NCBI RefSeq assembly: GCF_001425175.1
Contig: NZ_LMDV01000011.1
Coordinates: 77,245 to 141,244 of the forward strand
Origin: Nocardioides sp. Root1257
GTDB taxonomy: Bacteria > Actinomycetota > Actinomycetes > Propionibacteriales > Nocardioidaceae
Direction: 5' to 3'
Length of the DNA stretch: 64,000 bases
The position numbers and the translations under genes are program-made. The notes below the pieces were generated by a model, which ran no database searches, was not told the DNA's origin, and worked only from the letters and a program-made list of their open reading frames with translations. Positions 47,435 through 57,524 of this stretch are shown here, in pieces; positions within the stretch are counted from its first letter, which is position 1; each line of letters begins with the position of its first letter.

Positions 47435-50041
47435 GTGTACGTCGAGCTGAGCCAGCGCCGCATCATCGCCGTACCCCGGCGGCCGGAGCCGATCGAGATC
47501 ACGATCAGCAACACCAGCGACGTGATCGGCGGCTACACGCTCCGATTCCTGGGTGCCGACCCGAGCTGGATCGAGATCGACGAGACCGAGATCTCGCTCT
47601 TCCCCGACGAGACCCGGACGATCACCGCGATGATCACCATTCCCGACGGGATGGTCGCCGGCGACCGGCGGATCACTGTGCAGGTGCGCGAGCTGACCCC
47701 GCCGGAGGCGACCAGCGTCGAGGAGATCGTGCTCGTCGTCCCCGGCACCCGCTCGGTGCAGATGCGGGTCGACCCGATGGCGCTGACGGCGGGCAAGGTC
47801 GGTCGCTTCGGCCTGCTCGTCGACAACACCGGCAACACGAACGTGAGCGGCCGGCTGACGGGGACGGACGCCGAGGGCAAGGTCCAGTTCGAGTTCGACC
47901 CGCCCGTGCTCGACCTCCAGCCGGGTGAGCACGCGGTCGTCGAGATCAAGGCGAAGTCCAAGCGGCCGCTGGTCGGTGGCCCGTTCGTCCGCGTGCTCGA
48001 CATCGGCATGGAGGACCCGCTGCCCGCGGGCGTTCCCGTGCCCGTCGCACCGCCGGCGGCAGAGTCGGTCGACCAGAAGCTCACCGTCAAGAAGCCCAAG
48101 AAGAAGAACCGCGCCGCACCGCGCCCCGGCTCGGAGGACGCGCCGCTCGCGAACGCCTCGTTCGTGCAGAAGGCCCTGCTCGGCCGGGGCCTGCTGTCCC
48201 TCTTCGGGCTGCTCTTCGCCCTCTCCGTCTTCGCGGTCGTCATCACGCTCGCTCTCTCGCGGATCGTCGGCCAGTCGGCAGCCGACCGCAACCTCGCCCT
48301 GGAGATCGCGCAGGCGCGCAACGCGGCCGCGACCTCGGGCAGCAGCGGGATGTCGGGCACCGTCCTGCTGCTGACCTCGGGCAAGCCCGTGCCCGGTGTC
48401 GCCGTCGACGTCTTCCCGGCCGACGACACCTCGGAGCCCATCGCCAACACGGCGACCAACAAGGCCGGCACCTGGTCGGTCTCCGACCTGCCTGCCGGCG
48501 ACTACAAGCTCACCTTCCGCGGCGCCGGTTTCGTCCAGCTCTGGTACCCGCAGGCCCTGTCGGCCGACAACTCGAAGACGGTCACGCTCGAGGCCAACAG
48601 CAAGAAGGCCGGCCTCGACGTCTCCCTCGGCGGTGTCCCCGCCTCCATCAAGGGCACGGTGCTCGGCGACGACGTCTCGGCCGCGTCGCTCGCGCTCACG
48701 GTGCCAGTGGCCGGAGGCGCCGTCACCAGCGGCTCCGACTCCACCACGGGCGCCGTCGTCCAGACCGTCCCGATCGGCTCCGACGGGTCGTTCGAGCTCA
48801 CCAACGTGCCGTCGCCCAGCGTCTACGACCTCGTCGTGACCAAGACCGGCTACGCCACCGCGACCCAACGCGTCGACGTGGGTGCGGGCGAGGAGCGCGA
48901 CGGCGTCGAGATCACCCTGCGCAAGGGCGACGGTGTGATCTCGGGGACCGTCAGCTCCGCGGCCGGGGCTCTCGGCGGGGTCACCATCACCGCCTCCTCG
49001 GGGCAGACCGAGGTCACCACGATCTCGTTGACCAGTGGGGACGTCGGGAGCTTCACGCTGCGCGGTCTCCCCACCCCGGCGAGCTACACCGTGGTCGCCA
49101 GCAAGCCCGGGTTCGCGACGCAGACGATGACGCTGACCCTGGCCAAGGGGCAGAAGCTGACCGGCGTCGCGCTGACGCTCGGCAAGTCGTCCGGCTCCCT
49201 CAACGGGTCCGTCACCCTGCTGCCAGACCGGGATCCGGCCGGCGGGGTGGCGGTGACCGTGACGGACGGCGAGCAGACGATCATCACCGCGACGCAGAGC
49301 GCGGGCGACATCGGCAGCTGGAAGGTCGGCGGCCTGGCCATCCCGGGCACCTACACCGTCACGTTCACCCGCGCGGACCTCGCCTCGCAGACCCTGTCGG
49401 TGTCGCTCGACGCCTCCGGCCAGATCACGCCCGGATCCCAGGGCGCGACGGTCTCCTCGGAGGGCATCGAGGTGTCGATGCAGCCGTCGGCCGCCGTCGT
49501 GAAGGGCGTCATCAAGCAGCCCGTCTCCGGTGGGTCGTCGACGAACGTGCCCGTCGGTGAGGTGACGGTCCAGCTCAGCTCCGGCAGCGCGACGTACACC
49601 GTCATCACCGCCACGGTGCCCGCCGCCGACCTCGGCGCCTACCGCATCGAGAACATCCCTCCCGGCACCTACACCGTCAGCGTCAGCCGCAACGGCGTCA
49701 GCCCGACGTCGACGATCATGCAGCTGACCGCCGGGCAGGTGCGCGACTACAGCCCGGTGCTCGCCGCCGCGGCCTCGATCTCCGGCACGGTCACCCAGGG
49801 CGGCTCGACGGTGCCTGCAGGGTGGTACGTCGACATCTACCGGTCGTCCGACTACCCCGACGATCCCTACCGGACGGTCCGCACCAACGCGAGCGGCCAC
49901 TTCGACTTCGAGGACGTCGACGCGCCCGAGGTCTACGTGATCGAGGTCCGCCCGACCCGCGGCAGCGCGCCGCAGGGCTCGCGGACCGTCCAGCTCGGCG
50001 CCAGCGAGCAGCGGACCATCACCCTGAGGGCAGAGCAGTGA
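47435..50041 (+). CDS. Single-pass membrane protein with Ig-like N-domain and carboxypeptidase-regulatory-like repeats (trio 2)
   Basis: An 868-residue paralogue of the preceding protein, starting at a GTG one base after its stop. The same plan: two N-terminal beta-sandwich domains (IEITISNTSDVIGGYTLRFLG, AGKVGRFGLLVDNTGNTNV), a Lys/Pro-rich stretch (KKPKKKNRAAPRPG) just before one membrane helix (~250-275, LLSLFGLLFALSVFAVVITLAL), then six carboxypeptidase-regulatory-like repeats (SGMSGTVLLLTSG, ASIKGTVLGD, GVISGTVSSA, GSLNGSVTLL, AVVKGVIKQP, ASISGTVTQG). The basic cluster before the helix supports N-in topology. The stop overlaps the start of the third gene (GTGA). Confidence 0.82.
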   Translation: MYVELSQRRIIAVPRRPEPIEITISNTSDVIGGYTLRFLGADPSWIEIDETEISLFPDETRTITAMITIPDGMVAGDRRITVQVRELTPPEATSVEEIVLVVPGTRSVQMRVDPMALTAGKVGRFGLLVDNTGNTNVSGRLTGTDAEGKVQFEFDPPVLDLQPGEHAVVEIKAKSKRPLVGGPFVRVLDIGMEDPLPAGVPVPVAPPAAESVDQKLTVKKPKKKNRAAPRPGSEDAPLANASFVQKALLGRGLLSLFGLLFALSVFAVVITLALSRIVGQSAADRNLALEIAQARNAAATSGSSGMSGTVLLLTSGKPVPGVAVDVFPADDTSEPIANTATNKAGTWSVSDLPAGDYKLTFRGAGFVQLWYPQALSADNSKTVTLEANSKKAGLDVSLGGVPASIKGTVLGDDVSAASLALTVPVAGGAVTSGSDSTTGAVVQTVPIGSDGSFELTNVPSPSVYDLVVTKTGYATATQRVDVGAGEERDGVEITLRKGDGVISGTVSSAAGALGGVTITASSGQTEVTTISLTSGDVGSFTLRGLPTPASYTVVASKPGFATQTMTLTLAKGQKLTGVALTLGKSSGSLNGSVTLLPDRDPAGGVAVTVTDGEQTIITATQSAGDIGSWKVGGLAIPGTYTVTFTRADLASQTLSVSLDASGQITPGSQGATVSSEGIEVSMQPSAAVVKGVIKQPVSGGSSTNVPVGEVTVQLSSGSATYTVITATVPAADLGAYRIENIPPGTYTVSVSRNGVSPTSTIMQLTAGQVRDYSPVLAAAASISGTVTQGGSTVPAGWYVDIYRSSDYPDDPYRTVRTNASGHFDFEDVDAPEVYVIEVRPTRGSAPQGSRTVQLGASEQRTITLRAEQ

Positions 50042-53000
50042 CGTCGATGTTCCCGAACGCCGAACCGGCACCCGGCCTGCTGGTCGCGAGCCACCTGCGT
50101 ACCGCTGCGGGGTCACCGCTCCCGGTCGAGGTCACGCTGACCAACAACGCGACGTCGCCGCGGGTCCTCGCGGTCGGCGCGCTCGGCGTGGACTCCGCGT
50201 GGCTGCCCGCGCCGATCCGCACCGCCGTGCTGGAGCCGGGCCAGAGCGTCATGGTCACGCTCGAGATGTCGCCGGCCCAGGGGACGGTGCCTGCGCACTA
50301 TCCGTTCGCGTTCACGGTGCAGGCCCTCGACCCGGCGACCGGCCGCTCCACCGGTGGCGGCGCGGTCATGGTCGACAGCACGCTGGTGGTCAACCCGCGC
50401 AACCAGCTCACCCTCGAGCTCCGGCCCCGGTCGCTGTCCACGGTCAACTCGCGCCGGATGAAGCTCGCGCTGCGCAACAGCGGCAACGAGCCGGCCCGGG
50501 TGACCCTCGGCGTGCAGACCTCCCCTCGCCTGCGGGTCCGGTTCCGCAAGAAGGTCGTCGAGGTGCTGCCCGGTGCCACGGAGCTGGTGCGCGGGCGGGC
50601 GACGGTGTCCCGGCGCCGGCTCTTCGGCGGCAGCGAGCACCACACCTTCACGGTCAGTGCGAGCGGCACCGAGTCGTTGCGGCACGTCGACGGCTCGGTG
50701 ACCCAGCACCCGCTGGTGGGCACGGTGCTGATGAAGACCGTGGCCCTGCTCTCGGTCCTCGCGATCTGGATCGGCGCGGCCGTGATCTTCATCCCGAACC
50801 TGGCCGACCGGATCGGCAGCGGCTCGTCGACCACCACGACGACTGCCGACGGCGCCCCGGGCGGCAGCGGCAAGGACGGCGGCGGCGACGGGTCGGGCTC
50901 CTCGGGCGGGTCGGGCGGCACCGCCGGGACCGGCGGTGGCAGCGGCGGCAAGGGCGGCGCGAAGTCCGCGGCCGCAGACGCCGACGACTCCGAGCTCACG
51001 CTGACCGGCACCGTGGCCGGAGACCAGCCCGGTGGCGTCCGGGTCAGCCTGGAGCCGACCTCGCTCGTCGACGAGAAGGCGCAGGGCGGCGTCGGCGTCG
51101 GCGTCTCGAGGTCACAGCTGGGCAGCACGGGGATGAGCCTCGCGTCGGCGTTCCTGAACCGGTCGCTGCCGACGACGCCGTCGGACCGTACGGCGACGAC
51201 CACCGCGGACGGGTCGTGGGCCTTCGCGAAGGTGAAGAAGCCCGGCTACTACCTCCTCACCTTCAGCAAGCCCGGCTTCCAGAAGCAGTCCTACGTCATC
51301 GACTCGACGAGCGATGCCTCGGCCGAGCCGCTCGAGGTCGACCTCGCCGCCGGCGAGGGCGCGCTCTCGGGCACGGTCGTCGGCCCGAGCGGCCGCGTCG
51401 GCGCGGCGACGGTGACGATCTCCGACGGCACCACCACCCTCACCACGAGCACCAACTCGCGCGGCGACATCGGGCACTGGTCGGTGAAGGGACTCTCGAC
51501 CCCCGGCTCGTACGTCGTACAGGCCTCGAAGCCGGGCTTCTCGAGCGAGTCCCGCATGGTCGGCCTGGCCGCAGGCGGGACCGCGACCGCCGACCTCGTC
51601 CTCAAGGCCGGCGTCGCGAGCCTCACCGGCCGGGTCCGCTCGGTCAACGAGTCGGGCGAGCTCACCGGGGTCGGCGGCGCCACGGTCACGGTCACCAGCG
51701 AGTCCGGCGAGGTCCGCACGGCGACCACGCTGACGCAGGGCGACAAGGTCGCGGGCAGCAGCGCCCGGGTCTCCGCCGACTTCGTCGGCACCTACACGGT
51801 GCCAGGCCTCCCGGCCCCGGGGACGTACGTCGTGACCCTGACCGGTCCCGGCATGCAGACGCAGACGAGCAAGGTCACGCTGAAGCCCGGGCAGTCCCGG
51901 GCCGCGACGAGCGCCGACCTGGTCCCGTCGACCGGCTCGGTCAGCGGGACGGTCACCAGCAAGGCGACCTCGGGTGACACGGACCCGGTCATCGGTGCCG
52001 GACTCACCCTCACCAACGCCGACAACACGTACAAGACGATGTCGACGTCGCAGCCCGCCGGCAGCTACCTCCTCGACGGGGTCGCGCCCGGCACCTACGC
52101 GCTGACGACGCAGTTCTTCGGGTTCGTGACCGACCACGTCACCGTCACCGTCCGCGCCGGACGCACCACGAACCTCGACCGGGTCGTCGACGAGCTCGCC
52201 GGCGGCGTTCTCGCGGGCCGGTCGAAGATCCAGGGCCAGGTCGTGGACGCGGGCACCGGCCTGGCGATCACCTGCACCCCGGCCGGCTCCGAGTGCCTGA
52301 CGGCGCGCGTCTTCGAGCCCGACATCGACACCGACGGAGCGACCGCCGACCCGAGCGGCGCCGGCGGGGTCACCTACCCGACGACGTTCCTCCCCGGCGA
52401 CACGTTCACGCTCCCGGAGGACACGAGCACCGGCCTCCTCCCGGGCCTGCACACCGTCGAGGTCACCGCGCCCAGCTACGAGCTGGCCACGACCCGGGTC
52501 CAGGTCCCGGCCGACGGCACAGTCAACATCGGCACTCTGGGCCTCTACCCGGCTCCGAAGGTCACCGGCACGATCACCTCGGTCGTCGGCACCCCCTCCG
52601 GCCCGACCTGCATCTGGGTCGTGCCGACCGGCGACGACGAGCCGAGCGAGACCTGTACGCAGGCGACGACCGGTGCCGACCCGACCTGCACGCCCACGTC
52701 CGGCACCTTCGCCCTCGACTCGACGGAGCCGCAGCCGGTCTGCGCCTTCGTCAACGGCCGGGGGACCTACTCGGTCGAGGTCCTCAAGCACGGCTCGTAC
52801 ACGGTCTACGTGAAGCCGTCGGACCCCGAGTACGAGGCGGCCGATCCGGCGGTCAAGGTCCTCGGTGTCGGGGACACCCAGAACTTCAGCGTGCCGCTGC
52901 ACCGCAAGGGCCGCCTGACGGTGACGGTCCGCAAGCCCGGGACCTCGGGCAACCTCGTCCCGGCGACGCTGGTGCCGGTGCGGCTCGACCCCGGCACACC

Positions 53001-56000
53001 CACCGACACCACGGACGACATCGTCGGGACCACCGACGGCACCGGACGCGTCTCCCTGACCAAGATCAAGGACGCCACCTACACGATCTCGGCGACCGAC
53101 TCCGCCGGTCTCAAGGACTCGCGCAGCGGCGTCTTCATCGGTCTCGACCAGGACATCGCGGTCGACCTCACGCTCACCCTCCCGATCGGCAACGTCGTCG
53201 GGCAGGTGACCGCCAACATCGACGGCACGGCGAAGAAGATCGACGGCGCGTCGGTGAAGGTCGTCGCGCCGAGCACCTACAACACCGGCTCGACCGTGCT
53301 CGGCACCGCGGAGATGACGACCGACCAGCTCGGCTGCTTCGCGATCCAGCCGAACCCGACCGACGTGACGACCACCCAGCCCAGCGCGGGCGAGTGCCCC
53401 TCGGCGGGGGCCTGGACCGCGGGCTCGCTCGCCGTGCAGACCTTCCGCTCCAGCGCGGCCTCGTCGATCGAGATCGACAAGGACGGCTACGACCCGCTGC
53501 TCATCACCAACCGTCAGCTCCTGACGAGCGGCCTGAACGCGTTCACGCTCAACCCGACCGCCATCGACGGCAACTCCCTCCCCCTGCTCTCCAACCCGAC
53601 CGACAGCGGCATCAGCTGGGCGAACGTGACGTTCAGCGTCGACATCACCGGTGGCGGCACCTTCGTGTCCCTGACGGCCAGCCCGGACGTCCCCGCCGTC
53701 GACGGGCACGCCCACCTGAACTGGAACGACTCCCGCCTGCCTGCGGGCATGGCCCGCCCCGGCCACTACAAGGTGACCGCGACGCTCGCGGGCTACGAGT
53801 CCGTGCCGCTCGGGGTGACCTGTGACGTCGGCGCCACGTCCTGCGTCTGGGACGGCGGCGACCCGTTGACCCTGGTCAAGCAGGGCTCGCTCACGGTCTC
53901 GACGGTCGACGCGGGCGGGAGCGTGAACGGCGCGCAGTTCACGCTCTTCAAGGGCACCACCGAGCTCCAGACCGTGACCGCCGCGGCGTCGTCGAACTCG
54001 GTCACGTTCTCCGGGCTGAAGCCCAACGCCACCGACTACAAGGTGCGGATCCGCGCCGCGTCGCACGCGTTCGGCGTCGCCGGCGGTGGCGCGGGCTCCC
54101 TGCCGATGACCTGCGACGCGCCGACCCCGGTGTCCAGCAGGACGACGACGAACATCCCGCCCGGCGCCGGGCAGTCCTGCACCGTGACCCTCACCCGACT
54201 CGGCACGGTGACCGGCACGGTGAAGGGCATCATCGCGCCCGCGTCGGCGGACCCGGACGATCCGGACACCCCGGTCCGGGCACTCGCCAGTGCCGAGGTG
54301 CAGCTCACCTTCTGCGACAACGTCCCGGCCGGCACCCACTACTGCGCGCACGCGGACACGTCGAAGCGGTTCACCGCGTCGGTCAACGACCTCGGTCAGT
54401 TCACCCTGACCGGCTCCACCTCGCAGCAGGGCATCGACTCGGGCAACTGGCTGCTGACCGCATCTGCCCCCGGCTTCCACCTGCCCGGAGCGACCCCCAG
54501 CGGGGCCCTGCCGGGCGTCCTGATCGAGGGCCTGAACGGCACCACCGTGTCCAAGACCGTCAACATGTGGGTCGACCTGACCCAGGTGACGGTCAAGGTG
54601 ACCGACCAGGTCGGCGCCGTCTCGGGCGCCACCGTGCGACTGCAGACCCCCGACGGCCTGACGACGCTCCCGAACGTGCCGACCGAGACGCCGGCCGACT
54701 CGGGGTCCTACGTCTTCACCAATGTCGTGCCGGGCTCGTACAAGATCGCGGTCTCGAAGTCGGGCTACATCTCGACGGCGAGCTCGACGACCTTCGAGGA
54801 GGGCACGCCCACCTTCACGCGGGACCTGGGCATCGTCCGAGGGTCCAGCATCGCCAGCGGTGTGGTCGCCGGCGGGATCAAGGACGTGCTGGTCCGGATC
54901 TGCCCCGACGACGCCTGTGCCGCCGACGTCCACGAGGACGGCTCCGGGGCGGCGAAGGGCACCGATCGCCAGCCGATGCGGACGAAGACCGACGCCACCG
55001 GGCACTTCAGCTTCACCACCGTCCCCGACGGCACCTGGTACCTCGTGTTCAGCAAGCACGGCTACCTCACCCAGCCCCTCGGCAGCTTCGCCTTCAGCTA
55101 CGTCGCCGCGGGCTTCACCAACATCAACCCGACACTGGTCGGCGTGACCCGCGGCATCACGCTCGACGTGTCACCCAGCTGGACGAGCGGCAGCACCGAT
55201 GGCGCCACGGTGACCATCAGCCGCGCGGGTGGTCCGCCGATCTCTCCCGCCACGGTCACGGGGGGAGAAGCGACCTTCGAGTCGGTGCCGTGGGGGTGCT
55301 GGCAGGTCAGCGTCACCCCGGACACCGCCCACCACCACTACGGGCGCGCGAGCGCGGTCGTCGACACCGGAAACGGTGACGACCAGGTCGGCACCTGCAC
55401 GGGCCTGGTCCTCTCCGGCGACGAGGACGACGCCGACCGCGCCACCGGCGACGTCACCATCCACGAGGGCGCCGTCGCGATCAGCGCCGGCAAGAGCATC
55501 GTCCCGGGGTTCGCGGGCAGCGGCTTCCCGGGTACGGCGAAGGTCTCCATCACCCGCGCCGGCGACGACCCGGGTGTGACTCCCGTCGACGTCAGCGTCG
55601 GCTCGGCCTCGCCCACGCTCGTCTGGCTCCCCACCGGGGGCAATGGCTACGTGGTCAAGGGGGTGCCGTCGCCCGCCAACGCGTTCTTCGGCTCCGACCA
55701 GACCACCACCGCCGCGGTGCCGGACACCGAGCCGGCCGGCGGCGCGCTCCCGGTGTCGCTGAGCCTCGACGGCGAGTACGCGACCCTCGTGGTCACCGTG
55801 AACGGCCACATCCCGAGCGACCCGCAGGCGCTGCTGACGCTCACGTCCCTCGCGACCCCGCTGCCGGACACCAGCCCGCGCGACTACACCGACCCGGTCA
55901 GCACCACGGGCTACACCTACACGTTCCAGTTGCCCGCCGGCAGCTGGACCGTGTCGGCGACCGTCGACGGGCGCCCGGGAGACGACACCGTGGTGATCGA

Positions 56001-56670
56001 CGACCCGGTCGGGCCGGACGCGGGCGGCACGTACGCGATGACGGTCACGGTGCCCCTGCCGCCGGCCACCAGTGTCACGGCCGGCAACCCGGGAGCGTTC
56101 TCGCCCACGGGAGCGGTGAAGCCGGCCGACCTGGCGGCCATCAACGCCGACAGCCACTTCGACCTGGGTTCGGCCGCCATCTGGGCCAAGAACGACTACG
56201 TCGTGCTGGGCAACGGCAACAACGCGTACTGGGACGGCTCGGCCTGGCAGAGCGGCAAGTCGCCCGGGCCGCCGGCCACCGGAGTGACGGCCGGCAACCC
56301 CGGATCGTTCACCCCGGCGGGGTCGGTGAAGCCGACCAACCTGGCGGCCATCAACGCCGACAGCCACTTCGACCTGGGTTCGGCCGCGATCTGGGCCAAG
56401 AACGACTACGTCGTGCTCGGCGACGGCAACAACGCGTACTGGGACGGCTCGGCCTGGCAGAGCGGCAAGTCGCCCGGGCCGGTCACCGGGGCCAAGGACG
56501 ACGGGACGTTCACTCCGGCGGCCTCACCGATCCCCTTCAACCTGGCGGCTCTGTCCGGGGTGACCGCGACCCCCGCCGCGGCGTGGGCCACCGGCAAGAA
56601 GGTCGTGCTCGGCAACGGCTCCTCGGCGTACTGGACCGGGACGGCCTGGGCGGCCGGCGCTGCGCCGTAG
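50038..56670 (+). CDS. Giant single-pass membrane protein with many extracellular beta repeats (trio 3)
   Basis: A 2210-residue protein starting at the GTG at 50038, overlapping the previous stop. N-terminal beta-sandwich domains (PLPVEVTLTNNATSPRVLAVG, SRRMKLALRNSGNEPARVTLG) precede one membrane helix (~232-255, VALLSVLAIWIGAAVIFI). A ~55-residue Gly/Ser linker follows, then well over a dozen carboxypeptidase-regulatory/Cna_B-like repeats (examples GALSGTVVGPSG, ASLTGRVRSV, GNVVGQVTANID). Several contain Cys pairs, consistent with an oxidising, extracellular location. The C-terminal ~200 residues are three 70-residue repeats ending ...GNNAYWDGSAWQSGKSPG. No LPXTG signal. Probably a long surface stalk; its link to the eCIS is inferred from position and shared architecture. 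Confidence 0.82.
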   Translation: MTSMFPNAEPAPGLLVASHLRTAAGSPLPVEVTLTNNATSPRVLAVGALGVDSAWLPAPIRTAVLEPGQSVMVTLEMSPAQGTVPAHYPFAFTVQALDPATGRSTGGGAVMVDSTLVVNPRNQLTLELRPRSLSTVNSRRMKLALRNSGNEPARVTLGVQTSPRLRVRFRKKVVEVLPGATELVRGRATVSRRRLFGGSEHHTFTVSASGTESLRHVDGSVTQHPLVGTVLMKTVALLSVLAIWIGAAVIFIPNLADRIGSGSSTTTTTADGAPGGSGKDGGGDGSGSSGGSGGTAGTGGGSGGKGGAKSAAADADDSELTLTGTVAGDQPGGVRVSLEPTSLVDEKAQGGVGVGVSRSQLGSTGMSLASAFLNRSLPTTPSDRTATTTADGSWAFAKVKKPGYYLLTFSKPGFQKQSYVIDSTSDASAEPLEVDLAAGEGALSGTVVGPSGRVGAATVTISDGTTTLTTSTNSRGDIGHWSVKGLSTPGSYVVQASKPGFSSESRMVGLAAGGTATADLVLKAGVASLTGRVRSVNESGELTGVGGATVTVTSESGEVRTATTLTQGDKVAGSSARVSADFVGTYTVPGLPAPGTYVVTLTGPGMQTQTSKVTLKPGQSRAATSADLVPSTGSVSGTVTSKATSGDTDPVIGAGLTLTNADNTYKTMSTSQPAGSYLLDGVAPGTYALTTQFFGFVTDHVTVTVRAGRTTNLDRVVDELAGGVLAGRSKIQGQVVDAGTGLAITCTPAGSECLTARVFEPDIDTDGATADPSGAGGVTYPTTFLPGDTFTLPEDTSTGLLPGLHTVEVTAPSYELATTRVQVPADGTVNIGTLGLYPAPKVTGTITSVVGTPSGPTCIWVVPTGDDEPSETCTQATTGADPTCTPTSGTFALDSTEPQPVCAFVNGRGTYSVEVLKHGSYTVYVKPSDPEYEAADPAVKVLGVGDTQNFSVPLHRKGRLTVTVRKPGTSGNLVPATLVPVRLDPGTPTDTTDDIVGTTDGTGRVSLTKIKDATYTISATDSAGLKDSRSGVFIGLDQDIAVDLTLTLPIGNVVGQVTANIDGTAKKIDGASVKVVAPSTYNTGSTVLGTAEMTTDQLGCFAIQPNPTDVTTTQPSAGECPSAGAWTAGSLAVQTFRSSAASSIEIDKDGYDPLLITNRQLLTSGLNAFTLNPTAIDGNSLPLLSNPTDSGISWANVTFSVDITGGGTFVSLTASPDVPAVDGHAHLNWNDSRLPAGMARPGHYKVTATLAGYESVPLGVTCDVGATSCVWDGGDPLTLVKQGSLTVSTVDAGGSVNGAQFTLFKGTTELQTVTAAASSNSVTFSGLKPNATDYKVRIRAASHAFGVAGGGAGSLPMTCDAPTPVSSRTTTNIPPGAGQSCTVTLTRLGTVTGTVKGIIAPASADPDDPDTPVRALASAEVQLTFCDNVPAGTHYCAHADTSKRFTASVNDLGQFTLTGSTSQQGIDSGNWLLTASAPGFHLPGATPSGALPGVLIEGLNGTTVSKTVNMWVDLTQVTVKVTDQVGAVSGATVRLQTPDGLTTLPNVPTETPADSGSYVFTNVVPGSYKIAVSKSGYISTASSTTFEEGTPTFTRDLGIVRGSSIASGVVAGGIKDVLVRICPDDACAADVHEDGSGAAKGTDRQPMRTKTDATGHFSFTTVPDGTWYLVFSKHGYLTQPLGSFAFSYVAAGFTNINPTLVGVTRGITLDVSPSWTSGSTDGATVTISRAGGPPISPATVTGGEATFESVPWGCWQVSVTPDTAHHHYGRASAVVDTGNGDDQVGTCTGLVLSGDEDDADRATGDVTIHEGAVAISAGKSIVPGFAGSGFPGTAKVSITRAGDDPGVTPVDVSVGSASPTLVWLPTGGNGYVVKGVPSPANAFFGSDQTTTAAVPDTEPAGGALPVSLSLDGEYATLVVTVNGHIPSDPQALLTLTSLATPLPDTSPRDYTDPVSTTGYTYTFQLPAGSWTVSATVDGRPGDDTVVIDDPVGPDAGGTYAMTVTVPLPPATSVTAGNPGAFSPTGAVKPADLAAINADSHFDLGSAAIWAKNDYVVLGNGNNAYWDGSAWQSGKSPGPPATGVTAGNPGSFTPAGSVKPTNLAAINADSHFDLGSAAIWAKNDYVVLGDGNNAYWDGSAWQSGKSPGPVTGAKDDGTFTPAASPIPFNLAALSGVTATPAAAWATGKKVVLGNGSSAYWTGTAWAAGAAP
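56061..56670 (+). repeat. 210-bp (70-residue) tandem repeat, two near-identical copies and one diverged
   Basis: Units 56061-56270 and 56271-56480 are nearly identical at the base level; 56481-56670 is a shorter diverged copy. Each encodes (A/S)VTAGNPG(A/S)F, a NLAAIN-like helix and YVVLG(N/D)GNNAYWDG. The motif is reminiscent of repeats at the ends of actinophage tail or surface proteins. Confidence 0.85.
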
Positions 56671-56694
56671 CCCGCCGGGACCAGCGCGGAGCGG

Positions 56695-57426
56695 TCAGCG
56701 CAGCGAGTATGTCGCGAGCGAGACGCCGACGTAGTGGGCCACGAACGCGAGGATCGTGAAGGTGTGGAACACCTCGTGGAAGCCGAACCACCGAGGCCAC
56801 GGGTTGGGCCGCTTGAAGCCGTAGACGGCGCCGCCGAAGGTGTAGAGCGCGCCGCCGACCACGATCATCGTGAACGTCGCGATGCCGATGCCCACGCCCA
56901 GGCGGGTGGCCCCGTCGAGGAACGACGGCAGGAAGAAGACCGCCGCCCAGCCCATCGCGATGTAGAGGGGCACGTAGAGCCAGCGCGGGGCGTCGGTCCA
57001 GAAGATCCGGAACAGCACGCCGAGGATCGCGCCGCCCCACACGGTGGCGAGCAGGATCCAGCGCGTGGCGCCGTCGAGGAGGAGCAGGCTGAATGCGGTG
57101 TAGGAGCCGGCGATCAGCAGGAAGATGTTGGCGTGGTCGAAGCGCCGCAGGAACGCCCACGTGCGTGGTGACCACGTGCCGGTGTGGTAGATCGCCGACA
57201 CGGTGAAGAGGATCAGCGCGGTGCCGGTGAAGGCCGCCGAGCCGATCCGGGTGGTGCTGTTCGGCGAGAGCGCGATGAGCACGATGCCGGCCGCGAGGGT
57301 CAGCGGAGCGGTGCCGAGGTGCAGCCAGCCACGGAGCTTGGGCTTGATGTCCGCCGCGAGGTCGGCGACGGCATCCTGCAGGTGGTCGATCCCTGCGCGC
57401 ATCGTCTGGTTCACGGACTGGTCCAT
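56695..57426 (-). CDS. Hemolysin III / PAQR family membrane protein
   Basis: A 243-residue seven-helix membrane protein of the YqfA/hemolysin III (PAQR) family. Landmarks are VSAIYHTGTW with the conserved Ser/His, the FDHANIFLLIAGSYTAF segment, and the C-terminal HEVFHTFTILAFVAHY with HxxxH zinc ligands. Family members may be ceramidase-like hydrolases or membrane-stress factors; true haemolysis is not established. The N-terminal ~30 residues are a soluble helix. Convergent with the giant trio-3 gene, only 24 bases apart. Confidence 0.92.
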   Translation of the reverse strand: MDQSVNQTMRAGIDHLQDAVADLAADIKPKLRGWLHLGTAPLTLAAGIVLIALSPNSTTRIGSAAFTGTALILFTVSAIYHTGTWSPRTWAFLRRFDHANIFLLIAGSYTAFSLLLLDGATRWILLATVWGGAILGVLFRIFWTDAPRWLYVPLYIAMGWAAVFFLPSFLDGATRLGVGIGIATFTMIVVGGALYTFGGAVYGFKRPNPWPRWFGFHEVFHTFTILAFVAHYVGVSLATYSLR

Positions 57427-57524
57427 GGACAGAACCTACCCGCAGGTAGGGCACGGAAACGCCACAGGCGGTGAACGTCACGTCAACGTCTCCGACACGC
57501 GCACCGACGCCGTACCATCGACGG

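Noticed and set aside
47375..50116. 913-residue minus-strand frame opposite trio gene 2
   Set aside because: Shadow composition, no start region or domain; plus-strand protein is clearly real.
51112..55059. 1315-residue minus-strand open frame inside the giant membrane protein gene
   Set aside because: Same cause: low-complexity Arg/Gly/Val/Asp composition, while the plus strand encodes regular beta repeats with a membrane helix.
45124..56670. eCIS toxin effectors or Cna-type sortase-anchored adhesins
   Set aside because: No toxin domain, no signal peptide and no LPXTG sorting signal; the N-terminal soluble domain followed by one membrane helix argues for N-in membrane proteins.
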